The notes under the pieces are model-generated. The model saw only the letters and a list, made by a program, of their open reading frames with translations. It ran no database searches and was not told the origin of the DNA. DNA of 37,382 nt from Pseudonocardia sp. (GTDB taxonomy: Bacteria; Actinomycetota; Actinomycetes; Mycobacteriales; Pseudonocardiaceae), in the NCBI RefSeq assembly GCF_025965585.1, contig NZ_JAOPWR010000394.1, forward strand, positions 1-37,382, read 5' to 3'. The translations under genes and the position numbers were made by a program. Numbering within the stretch: position 1 is the stretch's first letter; each line of letters starts with the position of its first letter. Positions 7,243 to 15,465 of the stretch are shown in pieces.

Positions 7243-9372
7243 TCACGGCGCAGCCTCCACGACGAGCAGGGCGATGTCGTCGCGCGGCCGCCCGTGCTGG
7301 AACGCCACGACGTCGGCGAGCAGCCGCTCGGCCAGTGCCTCTGCGCCACCCGAGGCCTGCGTGCTCACGACTCTCGTCAGTCGATCGGCACCGTAGAAAC
7401 CGTCCACTCCCCGCGCCTCCGTCACACCGTCGGTGTAGAGCACCAGCATGTCTCCCGGATCCAGTCGCACGGTGGTCGCGAGGAGGTCCACCTCGGGGTA
7501 GACGCCCAGCAGGGTGCCGGACAACGCCACAGCCTCCACCTGGTCACCGCGTCGGACCAGTGGGGGCGGGTGTCCGGCGCCGGCCAACCGCACGGTGGCG
7601 CCCGCCGCGTCGACCTCGATCTGGGCATGGGCCACGGTCGCGAAGCGGGACGCGCCGGCCGCGGTGTCCAGCAGCATCGCCTCGTTGAGCCGCCGCAGGG
7701 CCTCGACCGGCCCGAGCCCGTGGGCGATCTCGGAGCGCAGGGTGTGCCGGATCAGGGCCGTGAGCGCGGCGGCTTCCGGGCCCTTGCCGCAGACGTCGGC
7801 CACCACGACCGACCAGCGCCCGGGCACCGCACCGGGCACCACGTCGTAGAGGTCGCCGCCGACATGCACGTCCGCGCTCGTGCTCATGCTGCCCTCGACG
7901 TCGCCGGCGGTCTGGGCGCGGTACCGGGCGGCCAGGCGCAGCCCCGGCACGACGGGCAGCGCCGCCGGGAGCAGCGCGGCCTGCAGCGTGTCGGCGATGT
8001 GGTGCTGCAGCTGGTAGAGCCGCGCGTTGTCCAGGGCGACGGCCGCCATGGTGGCCACCTGCCCGGCGAAGGCCAGGTCGGCCTCGTCGAAGTGCCGCCC
8101 GGACTCGGCGTGCACGAGGGTCAGCGCGCCGAGGCTGCGACCGCGGACGAGCAGTGGCATCACCAGGGCCGACGCCATGCCGATGGACCGGATCAGGTCG
8201 AGGTGCTCCTCGTCGACGGCCGCGGCGACGATCAGCTCGTCCGGCACGTCGGGGAAGAAGGCCGGCTCGCCGGTGCGGCTGACCGCGATCGCACCGGCCG
8301 GGGCATCCGGGTCCGACGGATAGCGCTCCTGTAGCCGGGTGACGAAGGCGACCTTGTCCGGGTCGTCGTGGGCCACCGCGATCTGCTCGACCCGCTCGTT
8401 GCGGACGAGGTGCACCGCGCACCAGTCGGCGATCTCGGGCACGACCAGGTCGGCGAGCTGCTGCAACCGCTCCTCCACCGACAGCGGCGCCTCCATGAGG
8501 CGTCCGGCGTGCGCGAGGAAGGTCATGCGCGCGAGCTGCTGCTCGGCGACCGCCCGCGCGTCGCGCTCGGCGAGGAGCAGCCGGGCCCGGTCGAGCGCCT
8601 GCGCGCACAGCGCGGCGACCGCCTGGAGGTAGTCGCGCTCGTCGGGCGTGAAGGCGCGCGTCTCGGAGAAACTGAACACAACCGCTCCGACGTCGCGGTC
8701 CTCGACCCGCAGAGGCAGGCAGGCGGTGGCCTGGATGTCGCCGGACGTGCCCACCGGGGCCATCTCCGGGTAGCGGGCACGCCACTGCGCGGCATCCTCC
8801 AGCCACACCGGCGCGCGGTCGAGCACGGCATCGGAGAGCGGACGCCCGCGGCGCAGCGCGATCCGCTCGAACCGGCGCGTGGTCTGGTCCGGCCAGCCGG
8901 CGGCGTGCAGCACCTGCAGGGTGTCGGCGTCCGTGCGGGTGTAGGCCCCGGCGGCGTCGGCGCCGAGCAGCGCGGCGGCGGTCGTCACGGCGAACCGGCC
9001 GATCTCCGAAGGTGTCGCGGCACCCAGCAGCTCACCGGTCAGCTGTTGCAGGGCGACCCCCCGCTCCCGCGCGCCCGCCACCCCGGCCACGGCGGGGATC
9101 CCGTGCAGCACCACCCCGCCCGACAGCGGCACCAGCCCGACGGTCATCGCGGGCTCGACCAGCTCGACGGCGGTGGCCTCGCACCGCTCGAGGACCTGGT
9201 CGAGCGCCGGTAGCAGGTGCGGCTGCGACCGGACGTCGCGCAGCGGCCGGCCCACGGCCAGGCCGGGCAACGCGCCCCGCGCGGCCGGGTTCGCCCAGCT
9301 GACGACGTGCTGCGGGCTGCGCGTCACGATGATCGGGAACGGCAGATCGCCCTCCGTGGGACCGGCGCTCAC
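7243..9372 (-). CDS. PP2C/SpoIIE phosphatase with PAS and two GAF sensor domains
   Basis: This 709-residue cytosolic signalling phosphatase has a PAS-like N terminus (about 1-100), GAF domains at about 110-265 and 295-450, and a SpoIIE PP2C domain from about 460 to the end. Metal-binding motifs are present: VGGDLYDV (504-511), DVCGKGPEAA (526-535), GAGHPPPLV (598-606), LYTDGVTEAR (645-654) and RPRDDIALLVV near the end. It should dephosphorylate the STAS protein encoded next, in answer to a signal sensed by PAS/GAF. The catalytic domain carries a short insertion around 490-502 before VGGD. The GTG start at 9372 overlaps the stop of the upstream ATPase gene (GTGA). No membrane segment is visible, so the signal is likely intracellular. 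Confidence 0.92.
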   Translation of the reverse strand: MSAGPTEGDLPFPIIVTRSPQHVVSWANPAARGALPGLAVGRPLRDVRSQPHLLPALDQVLERCEATAVELVEPAMTVGLVPLSGGVVLHGIPAVAGVAGARERGVALQQLTGELLGAATPSEIGRFAVTTAAALLGADAAGAYTRTDADTLQVLHAAGWPDQTTRRFERIALRRGRPLSDAVLDRAPVWLEDAAQWRARYPEMAPVGTSGDIQATACLPLRVEDRDVGAVVFSFSETRAFTPDERDYLQAVAALCAQALDRARLLLAERDARAVAEQQLARMTFLAHAGRLMEAPLSVEERLQQLADLVVPEIADWCAVHLVRNERVEQIAVAHDDPDKVAFVTRLQERYPSDPDAPAGAIAVSRTGEPAFFPDVPDELIVAAAVDEEHLDLIRSIGMASALVMPLLVRGRSLGALTLVHAESGRHFDEADLAFAGQVATMAAVALDNARLYQLQHHIADTLQAALLPAALPVVPGLRLAARYRAQTAGDVEGSMSTSADVHVGGDLYDVVPGAVPGRWSVVVADVCGKGPEAAALTALIRHTLRSEIAHGLGPVEALRRLNEAMLLDTAAGASRFATVAHAQIEVDAAGATVRLAGAGHPPPLVRRGDQVEAVALSGTLLGVYPEVDLLATTVRLDPGDMLVLYTDGVTEARGVDGFYGADRLTRVVSTQASGGAEALAERLLADVVAFQHGRPRDDIALLVVEAAP

Positions 9373-9827
9373 CGGCCCACCTCGTCCACGGCGGGCGGCC
9401 ACCACGACGCGGGGCCCGACGGCGTTGCGGTGGCAGCCGCACCGCTGACGGTGAAGGCGATGCGGGTGCCGGCGGTCCCGGCGTCGAGCGCCACGTCGTC
9501 GCCCAGTGTGTCGATGACCGCCAGGCCGCGTCCGCGGTAGCCCGGGTCGGCGGGGGGCTTGCGCCACCGGCCGAAGTCGCGCACCACCACGAGCACGCCG
9601 CCCTCCGGCCCCAGGCTCACCGACAGCTCGAACTCGCCCGGCTCGATGTTGCGATAGGCGTGCTCGACGGAGTTGGATGCGGCCTCGCTGACGAGCAGCT
9701 GGAGGTCCTCGACGAGCTCCTCGGCGAGCCCCGCGAGCGCACCCCACTCCCGCACGGCCCGCCGCACCGCGGGCAGCACGCGCGGATCAGCACGCCACCT
9801 CTGCTGCAGCCGGTCCGCGGTGCCCAT
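9369..9827 (-). CDS. RsbW-like ATPase (HATPase_c_2), first gene of the signalling operon
   Basis: This 152-residue GHKL ATPase has an N box LLVSEAASNSVEHAY (Glu48, Asn52), G1 box RDFGRWRKPP (Asp84) and glycine lid GYRGRGLAVID (97-106). This variant, with FGxWR and RGRGL, is common in stand-alone actinobacterial serine kinases next to SpoIIE phosphatases. It differs clearly from the second ATPase of the operon (6487-6900), so the two probably have different partners. The ATG at 9827 has a strong ribosome site AAGGAGTGGGCGC. A 45-residue C-terminal extension ends in the GTGA overlap with the phosphatase gene. Confidence 0.9.
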   Translation of the reverse strand: MGTADRLQQRWRADPRVLPAVRRAVREWGALAGLAEELVEDLQLLVSEAASNSVEHAYRNIEPGEFELSVSLGPEGGVLVVVRDFGRWRKPPADPGYRGRGLAVIDTLGDDVALDAGTAGTRIAFTVSGAAATATPSGPASWWPPAVDEVGR

Positions 9828-10038
9828 GCGCCCACTCCTTGACCGCCATCGTCCGGCCCCGCCGCCGATCGGCCTCGCGCCGAGCCGCGTCAGTGTGCCA
9901 GACGCGCCACATGAACGGTGGGTTGTCATCGACGGCTGCTCGGCGGTCGGGTTCCCTCGGCCCGCATCCCGTATCTGCAAGCACCAGGCGACCGCAACGC
10001 AGTGACCACGCTTGCCGGCCGCGAGGTGGCGTCGGCGG

Positions 10039-10884
10039 TCACTCCCCGCCCATCGCCGCCAGCATCACGTCGAGGACCGCCTGATCGGGGCACGGCGGCG
10101 GTGTGGTCCCGGCGAGTCTGCCGATCATGTCGAAGGCCTGCTCCACACGTGGCCCGTCGATCACCGGGCTGTGGCCGGAGATGATCGTGGACATCCCGTG
10201 GCTCCGCACCTCCTTGACGCAGGCCGCGTAGCGGGTCGCGTCGACCATGCTGAGCCACGGCGAGAGCGCGTGGATGCCGAACATGACCATGCCGCCCCAC
10301 CACGCCTCGGGGTCGACGTCGGCGATCGTGTCGGCGGGTGCCACGCCCGGGCCGCCGGGCACCGGCGAGGCGAACGCGTCGGCGGCCCAGTAGACGCCGG
10401 TGGAGGTGTCGTAGAGACCGCGGGTGGCGGGGGAGTCGTAGACGGGCGGGCGCAGGGCCACGAGCATGCGGTCCCCGGCGTCGAACGACTCGCCGTCGTT
10501 GAGCCAGCGGCAGCGCTGCAGCGGGAACTCGTAGGCGTTGGCGAAGCGCTCCACGAGCGTCCAGCTGCAGACGAGCCGCGCGTTCGGGCAGGCGTCCATC
10601 ACCTGGCTGAGGTTGCCGGTGTGGTCGGAGTCGTCGTGGGTGAGGAACACCCATCTGACGTCCTCGGGCTCCACCAGGCCGAACACGTCCTGCAGCCATT
10701 GCTCCCGGTTCCGGGCGCTGCCGGTGTCGACGACGATCGGCTCGGCGCCCTGGATGACCGCGGAGTTGAGGTACACCGACAGAGGCGCGCCGAGTGCGTG
10801 CTGGACGTCCTGGATCACGTAGGTGCCGGGGCCGACCTTCTTCGGGGCCTGGTGCACGGTGGGGACGGCATCGAGGAGGGACAT
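10039..10884 (-). CDS. MBL-fold metallohydrolase, last gene of the catabolic operon
   Basis: This 281-residue metallo-beta-lactamase-fold protein has the metal motif THDDSDHTGN (residues 82-91), giving HxDxDH instead of the usual HxHxDH. Acidic replacement of the second histidine is known from the diiron (flavodiiron/ODP) branch of the fold, so a di-iron site is as likely as zinc. A later GHSP supplies another metal ligand. In a catabolic operon it may act as a thioesterase, lactonase or oxygen-reactive iron protein. The ATG at 10884 is preceded by a purine-rich site; the gap to the CoA ligase gene is 29 bases. Confidence 0.82.
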   Translation of the reverse strand: MSLLDAVPTVHQAPKKVGPGTYVIQDVQHALGAPLSVYLNSAVIQGAEPIVVDTGSARNREQWLQDVFGLVEPEDVRWVFLTHDDSDHTGNLSQVMDACPNARLVCSWTLVERFANAYEFPLQRCRWLNDGESFDAGDRMLVALRPPVYDSPATRGLYDTSTGVYWAADAFASPVPGGPGVAPADTIADVDPEAWWGGMVMFGIHALSPWLSMVDATRYAACVKEVRSHGMSTIISGHSPVIDGPRVEQAFDMIGRLAGTTPPPCPDQAVLDVMLAAMGGE

Positions 10885-10913
10885 GGTCGTCTCGCTTCCG
10901 GGTGGCAGTGGTG

Positions 10914-12422
10914 CTAGGCGCGTGCACGTTCCTCGATGTCGACCTCGGCGGCGGTGCGCTCGGTCGGGAGCTGCTTCTTGGCGATCTTCTGGGTCTCGGT
11001 CAGCGGCCAGGTCTCGACGAACTCGACGTAGCGCGGCCGCTTGTAGGGCGGCAGCCGTTCCGCGCACCAGTCCCGGAGCTCCTCGGCGGTGACCTCACCG
11101 CCGGGGCGCACCATGACGAACGCCTTGACGTCCTCCTCGGTGAGCGGCGAGGGCACGCCGATCACCGCGCTGGACGACACCGCCGGATGGGCGTCGAGGA
11201 CGACCTCGACGTCGGCGGGGGACAGGTTCTCCCCGCGGCGGCGGATCAACTCCTTGACCCGTCCCGCAAAGAAGTGGTTGCCGGCCTCGTCGATCCGTGC
11301 CAGGTCGCCGGTGTGCAGCCAGCCCCCGCGCAGTACGTCGGCCGACTGCTCGGGCATGCCGTAGTACCCGGGCGTGGTGGCCGGGTTGCGCAGCTGCAGC
11401 TCACCGACCTCGCCGGGGGCCACCTCCTCGCCGGTGGACGGGTCGACGACGCGCGAGCTGTTGACCGTGCCCAGGCGCGGGTGCTGGCGCGGGCGGCCCA
11501 TCGAGCCGTAGGCGGGCGGCTCGTCCACGGGGCAGATCAGCCCGTACGGCGACTCGGACAGCGCGTAGCCGATCACCAGCCGGAAGCCGAACCGCGCCGT
11601 GATCTCCTCGTGGCGCTCCCGGTGCGGCGCGGGTGCGGAGTAGCAGTACCGCAGCCGGTGCTCGCGCTCGACCGGCGACGGGTCGCGGGCCATCAGGATC
11701 TCGACCATCGCGCCGATCGCGTTGAACACCGTGGCGCCGGTGTCGCGGACCGTCTCCCAGAACGTGCTCGCCGAGAACTGCGGCAGCAGCACGAGCTGCG
11801 CGCCGCAGCACCACGACCCGAGGGTGGAGTAGGCCTGTGCGTTGAGGTGCGAGAGCGGCAGTGTCGTGAGCAGCACGTCGTCGCTGGTCAGCTGCAGCCA
11901 GTACGGGTAGCCCTCGGCGGCCATCGTGTACATGCCGTGGGTCTCGATGATGAACTTCGGCCGTCCGGTGCTGCCCGAGCTCTGGATGTAGGACGCGGGC
12001 TGCTCCGGCGTGGTGGCCGCGGGTGCCGCGGGCTCGGCACACAGCAGCGCGGCGACGTCGGTGCACGCCACACCGTCGGGCACCGCGGTGCCGGCCGGCG
12101 CGACGACGAGCCTCGCCCCGGTCTCCTCCAGCACCGCCGCGAGCTCCGACTGCGCCGCCTTCGGGTTGACGGCGACGCTGACCGCGCCGCTCAGCACCAC
12201 GCCCAGCCAGGCCCGGAGGAAGTCGAGCCCGTTGGGCAGCACGATCACCACGTGGTCGCCGGGCGACACCCCGCGCTCCCGCAGGCCGCCGACGCAACGG
12301 AGCGCATCGGCGTGCATCTCCGCCCGGGTCGCCTCGCCGTCGGGCGTGCGGCACCACGGCTCGTCGGGCCAGCGCTCCACGCCCTGGGCGAGGAGCTCGG
12401 AGAAGGTCAGGATGTCGGGCAC
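10914..12422 (-). CDS. AMP-forming acyl/aryl-CoA ligase
   Basis: This ANL-superfamily adenylate-forming enzyme of about 502 residues activates a carboxylic acid as its AMP ester and then as CoA thioester. The phosphate loop is SSGSTGRPKF (about 148-157), the A8 hinge is FAGRVKELIRRRGENLSPAD, and the C-terminal lysine region is PLTETQKIAKKQL, with QK where many ligases have GK. The middle part (TLPLSHLNAQAYSTLGSWCC) resembles carnitine/crotonobetaine-CoA ligase (CaiC) and related carboxylate ligases rather than long-chain fatty acid ligases. Two in-frame GTGs lie at 12428 and 12422; the second is chosen because AGGAG is five bases upstream, whereas it overlaps the first. It likely supplies the CoA thioester for this pathway. 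Confidence 0.9.
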   Translation of the reverse strand: MPDILTFSELLAQGVERWPDEPWCRTPDGEATRAEMHADALRCVGGLRERGVSPGDHVVIVLPNGLDFLRAWLGVVLSGAVSVAVNPKAAQSELAAVLEETGARLVVAPAGTAVPDGVACTDVAALLCAEPAAPAATTPEQPASYIQSSGSTGRPKFIIETHGMYTMAAEGYPYWLQLTSDDVLLTTLPLSHLNAQAYSTLGSWCCGAQLVLLPQFSASTFWETVRDTGATVFNAIGAMVEILMARDPSPVEREHRLRYCYSAPAPHRERHEEITARFGFRLVIGYALSESPYGLICPVDEPPAYGSMGRPRQHPRLGTVNSSRVVDPSTGEEVAPGEVGELQLRNPATTPGYYGMPEQSADVLRGGWLHTGDLARIDEAGNHFFAGRVKELIRRRGENLSPADVEVVLDAHPAVSSSAVIGVPSPLTEEDVKAFVMVRPGGEVTAEELRDWCAERLPPYKRPRYVEFVETWPLTETQKIAKKQLPTERTAAEVDIEERARA

Positions 12423-12430
12423 GGGCACTC

Positions 12431-12811
12431 CTATGCGGCGAAGACGGGCGTGGTGTCGACGTGGATCCGCTGCTCACGGCACCGGCCGTCCGCGGCGAAG
12501 GCGAAGAAGCACCCCCCGCGAACGGTCACCTCCTTGCCGTCCAGGCGGGTGTAGACCACCTCGCACTCGAAGGCGATGAGGTCGTCCTCGAGCTGCCACG
12601 TGCCGTGGAGGATGTGGCGCCAGCCGCCCACGCTCGCGCGCAGTCCGGTCAGGGCCTCACGGATGCCGTCGCGGCCCTCGATCGGGTCGGCGTTGGCGAA
12701 GACCATCCGGGCGTCCTCGGTGAACATCGCCATGAACGTGTCGGTCTCGACGGCGTCGATCGCCCGGTAGTAGTCGCGCAACCAGGCCTGGTACTGCTCG
12801 GTCACCTGCAT
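12431..12811 (-). CDS. SnoaL-like (NTF2-fold) protein
   Basis: This 126-residue protein has the cone-shaped NTF2/SnoaL fold pattern: an N-terminal helix pair (QYQAWLRDYYRAIDAVETDT), then FMAMFTEDARMVFANADPIE, then beta strands ending in HVDTTPVF. Family members include isomerases, dehydratases, aldol cyclases and non-catalytic subunits; the sequence alone does not choose. It follows an oxygenase gene by 26 bases and precedes the CoA ligase by 8 bases. The same oxygenase-SnoaL order is repeated upstream at 15462-16667 and 14998-15465, which suggests a working link between each pair. Confidence 0.82.
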   Translation of the reverse strand: MQVTEQYQAWLRDYYRAIDAVETDTFMAMFTEDARMVFANADPIEGRDGIREALTGLRASVGGWRHILHGTWQLEDDLIAFECEVVYTRLDGKEVTVRGGCFFAFAADGRCREQRIHVDTTPVFAA

Positions 12812-12837
12812 GGTCGTCTCCGGTCTCGGCGAAGGGT

Positions 12838-14049
12838 TCAGAGCAGGGGGGAGTTGGGCGCCAGGCCGGCCAGCGCGCGGCCGTGGAACTCCAGGCCGGT
12901 GGTGGGCGACATGATCGCGTGGACCTTCAGCGCGGCGGCGTCACGCGCGAGGCGCTGCATCGGCGAGCTCTTGTGGATCGCCGAGGCTCCGGACGCGGCG
13001 CGCAGGATCTCCACGGCCTCGGCATAGAGCTGCGTGGCGTAGGCGACCTGGCCCCAGATCTGCGCGTGCTCGCCCTCGGCGTACGGGACGTCGTCGGCGG
13101 CGTGCCGGTCGACGATGTCGGCGGCCTCGAACGTCAGGGCGTCGGCGGCCCGGATCCGCAGCGCGGCCTCGGCGGCCTGGTGGTGGCGGATCGGGGCCGT
13201 GCTCTGGTCGCCGTAGCCGGTGTAGGTGATGGGCCTGCCGGACTTCAGCTTGCCGATGAAGAACTCGAGCGCGGCCTTCGCGACCCCGGGGAGCCCCGAT
13301 GATCCGGTGGTGAGGATCGTCGAGATGATCGGGGTGCGGTAGAGCGGCGTGCCGGCGTTGCGCACGGTCGCGAACCTGCCCTGCTGGGCGTCCGCGAAGT
13401 GCATCATCCGGTCGGCGGGCACCCAGATGTCCTGGCCGGTCACGGTGTTGCTGCCGGTGCCACTCAGCCCGCTGGTCTGCCAGTCGTCGAGGATCGTCAT
13501 GCCCTCGTAGGGCACGAGGAACATGCCGAAGCCCGGCGCGTCGGACTCGGGGTCGATGACGGCGCTGCGGATGGCGTAGGTGGCGTGTGCGCACCCGGTG
13601 TTGAACGGCCAGCGACCCGAGAGGCGGTAGCCGTCGCCGTCGGAGACCGCGACGGTGCCGCCGAGCGGGAACGACACCGTGATCCGCACGTCCGGGTCGG
13701 CGAAGACCTCGTCCTGGACGTGGTCGGGGAGCAACGAGGTGAACTGGGTGCCGTCGCTCCACAGCGCGGCGACCCACGCCGTCGACGAGCAGCCCTGGCC
13801 CAGCTCCCGGCAGACCTCCACCTTGGTGCGGGTGTCGGCCTCATAGCCGCCGAAGCGGCGGGGGAGCGTCAGCCGCAGCAGGCCAGCGTCCTGCAGCGCC
13901 TGGACGTTCTCCACGGGCAGCTTCTGCTCCTGCTCGCAGCGCTCGGCGTTGCGGCGCAGCAGCGGCACCAGCGCCGCCGCGCGGGCGACGAGCTCCTCGC
14001 GGCCCGGAACCTCGGTTCCGACCGGGTCGTCGATCGTGGATGTGCTCAC
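12838..14049 (-). CDS. Flavin-dependent oxygenase of the acyl-CoA dehydrogenase fold (HsaA/HpaB-like), copy 2
   Basis: The 403-residue protein has the acyl-CoA dehydrogenase fold in the branch of two-component flavin monooxygenases (group D; relatives HsaA, HpaB, DszC). Pointers to that branch are WPFNTGCAHATYAI in the middle domain, the LSGTGSNTVTGQDIWVPADR segment, and a C terminus ending in GLAPNSPLL. Such enzymes use reduced FMN or FAD from a separate reductase to hydroxylate a phenol-like ring or oxidise a carbon; none is encoded in the window. The GTG at 14049 has AGGAGG six bases upstream. It is a clear paralogue of the product of 15462-16667. An intercistronic hairpin lies just upstream. 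A true acyl-CoA dehydrogenase is the main alternative. Confidence 0.85.
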   Translation of the reverse strand: MSTSTIDDPVGTEVPGREELVARAAALVPLLRRNAERCEQEQKLPVENVQALQDAGLLRLTLPRRFGGYEADTRTKVEVCRELGQGCSSTAWVAALWSDGTQFTSLLPDHVQDEVFADPDVRITVSFPLGGTVAVSDGDGYRLSGRWPFNTGCAHATYAIRSAVIDPESDAPGFGMFLVPYEGMTILDDWQTSGLSGTGSNTVTGQDIWVPADRMMHFADAQQGRFATVRNAGTPLYRTPIISTILTTGSSGLPGVAKAALEFFIGKLKSGRPITYTGYGDQSTAPIRHHQAAEAALRIRAADALTFEAADIVDRHAADDVPYAEGEHAQIWGQVAYATQLYAEAVEILRAASGASAIHKSSPMQRLARDAAALKVHAIMSPTTGLEFHGRALAGLAPNSPLL

Positions 14050-14081
14050 GGCGGTCCTCCTCGTCGAGGCGCGGCGAACCG

Positions 14082-14112
14082 GCCCGGGACCCGCAGCGGT
14101 TGCGGGCCGGGC
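14082..14112 (-). terminator. Strong intercistronic hairpin (attenuator or processing site)
   Basis: The arms GCCCGG (14082-14087) plus CCCGCA (14090-14095) pair with TGCGGG (14101-14106) plus CCGGGC (14107-14112), leaving a GA bulge and the loop GCGGT. That is 12 G/C-rich pairs in the 88-base gap between the isomerase-like gene and the second oxygenase gene. No T-run follows on the minus strand, so a full terminator is less likely than partial attenuation or an RNA processing or stability element. Confidence 0.6.
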
Positions 14113-14137
14113 GACGGGTTCGGCGTCGTGGGTCTGG

Positions 14138-14977
14138 TCAGATGGTGAAGAAGAGCTTGCGGAAGGAGTCGATCGAGTTCTGGTCACCGCTCGCGGCGCC
14201 ACCCTGCAGGCGCTGGTAGACGTCGAGGCAGAACTCGTTGCAGGGGAAGGCGAACGTCGCGTCGGCATTCTCCGGGGCGCCGGGCGCGAAGGTGAGGGCG
14301 TTCTCCTTGACCTGCACGGTCCAGTGCTCGTCGCCGGAGGTGGTGATGTGAACATCGATCGTCAGGTCCACGCCGTCGGCCACCTCGGGGGCGAAGCAGA
14401 TCTGCATCAGCCCGAACATGAAGGGCACCAGGGTGTCCGACGCCTCGGTGTCGACGAAGGCGTCCCGGCCCAGCGCCTTGCGCAGGTCCCAGGCGTGCAC
14501 CGAGTAGTCCATGAGCTGGAACGCCGCCATCATGAACGCCGGCACGGGTCCGACCCACTTGTGCGGCACCAGCCGGCCGGCCCACTCGTCCTCGGGGACG
14601 TCCTCGAAGTAGCGGAACAGCAGGTCGGTGCAGGCCTCGAGGCGGCCCAGCACCTCCCAGCGGTAGACGCCGCGGTACTCCCGCGCACTCTGCCCCAGCG
14701 CGTCGCCGTAGGCCCGCATCCCGCGGGGCTCCTCGGTGGGCCAGCCGTGCTCGCCCTGCTTGAAGTAGCCGAGGTAGCAGTAGGCGGCGTCGAGCAGGTG
14801 GCCTGCCATGTCGCGGACCTCCCAGAGGTCGCACGGGGTCTGGGCGTGCCACTCCTGCTCGCTGGCGGCCACCAGCATGTCGAAGCAGACGCGGAACTCC
14901 TGCCGGACCAGCCGGATCATCGTGTTCTTGCCGGCGGGCTGGGTCACGTCGACGCGGGTCGGGACGGTCGAGGTCAT
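14138..14977 (-). CDS. Maleylpyruvate-isomerase-family (mycothiol-dependent, DinB-like) protein
   Basis: This 279-residue protein has the MDMPI_N metal-binding four-helix domain: TPCDLWEVRDMAGHLLDAAY with His60, and MDYSVHAWDLRKALG with His161 and Asp164, matching the family's metal-site pattern (HL and HxWD). The C-terminal part (PENADATFAFPCNEFCLDVY) is the SCP2-like domain usual in this family. Family members isomerise ring-cleavage products with mycothiol as cofactor, or transfer mycothiol to other electrophiles. In this operon it could isomerise a ring-fission product. ATG 14977 follows GAAGGAGTCCCC. It lies 20 bases after the SnoaL-like gene. Confidence 0.85.
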   Translation of the reverse strand: MTSTVPTRVDVTQPAGKNTMIRLVRQEFRVCFDMLVAASEQEWHAQTPCDLWEVRDMAGHLLDAAYCYLGYFKQGEHGWPTEEPRGMRAYGDALGQSAREYRGVYRWEVLGRLEACTDLLFRYFEDVPEDEWAGRLVPHKWVGPVPAFMMAAFQLMDYSVHAWDLRKALGRDAFVDTEASDTLVPFMFGLMQICFAPEVADGVDLTIDVHITTSGDEHWTVQVKENALTFAPGAPENADATFAFPCNEFCLDVYQRLQGGAASGDQNSIDSFRKLFFTI

Positions 14978-14997
14978 GGGGACTCCTTCGGGACGGG

Positions 14998-15465
14998 TCA
15001 GCAGACGGGGACGTCGATCTGGCGGAGCCAGTCGTCGCGGTCGTAGAGGGTCTTCACGGAGATGACGGCTTCGCCGCGGGTGCGGATGACGACGACACCG
15101 GGCAGCGAGAAGCGCTGGCCCGCACCGCGGTGGACGCGGCCGCGCCAGGTGAGCTCGCCGGTGAACGTGCCGGCGAACACCACCTCGGCGAGCACCGCTC
15201 CGTCCCCGGCCGCCGCGGGGGTCGAGACCAGGCCCATGGCGAGGCCCGGGAAGGTGACGGTGGTGGTGCGCAGGAAGTGCGCCACCGCGGCGTCGCGGGA
15301 CCGCGCGGGCTCCGGGCGGAACATCGAGTGCACCTCGACGTCGTCGCCGAGCACCTCGCGCAGGGCGGGGACGTCGCCGGACTCGTGGGCGTCGTACCAC
15401 CGGTCGAACACGGCGAGCGCGTCGGCCGGCTCCACGGCGGTGTCGCCCACGGGTGCGGCACTCAC
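14998..15465 (-). CDS. SnoaL-like (NTF2-fold) protein
   Basis: This 155-residue NTF2/SnoaL-fold protein has an N-terminal helix DALAVFDRWYDAHESGDVPA, then VLGDDVEVHSMFRPEPARSR, and barrel strands through to IDVPVC. It starts at GTG 15465, overlapping the oxygenase stop (GTGA), so the two are translated together. It is only distantly similar to the other SnoaL-like protein at 12431-12811. Likely roles are isomerase, dehydratase or lactone hydrolase on the oxygenase product, but a catalytic residue set cannot be fixed by eye. Confidence 0.82.
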   Translation of the reverse strand: MSAAPVGDTAVEPADALAVFDRWYDAHESGDVPALREVLGDDVEVHSMFRPEPARSRDAAVAHFLRTTTVTFPGLAMGLVSTPAAAGDGAVLAEVVFAGTFTGELTWRGRVHRGAGQRFSLPGVVVIRTRGEAVISVKTLYDRDDWLRQIDVPVC

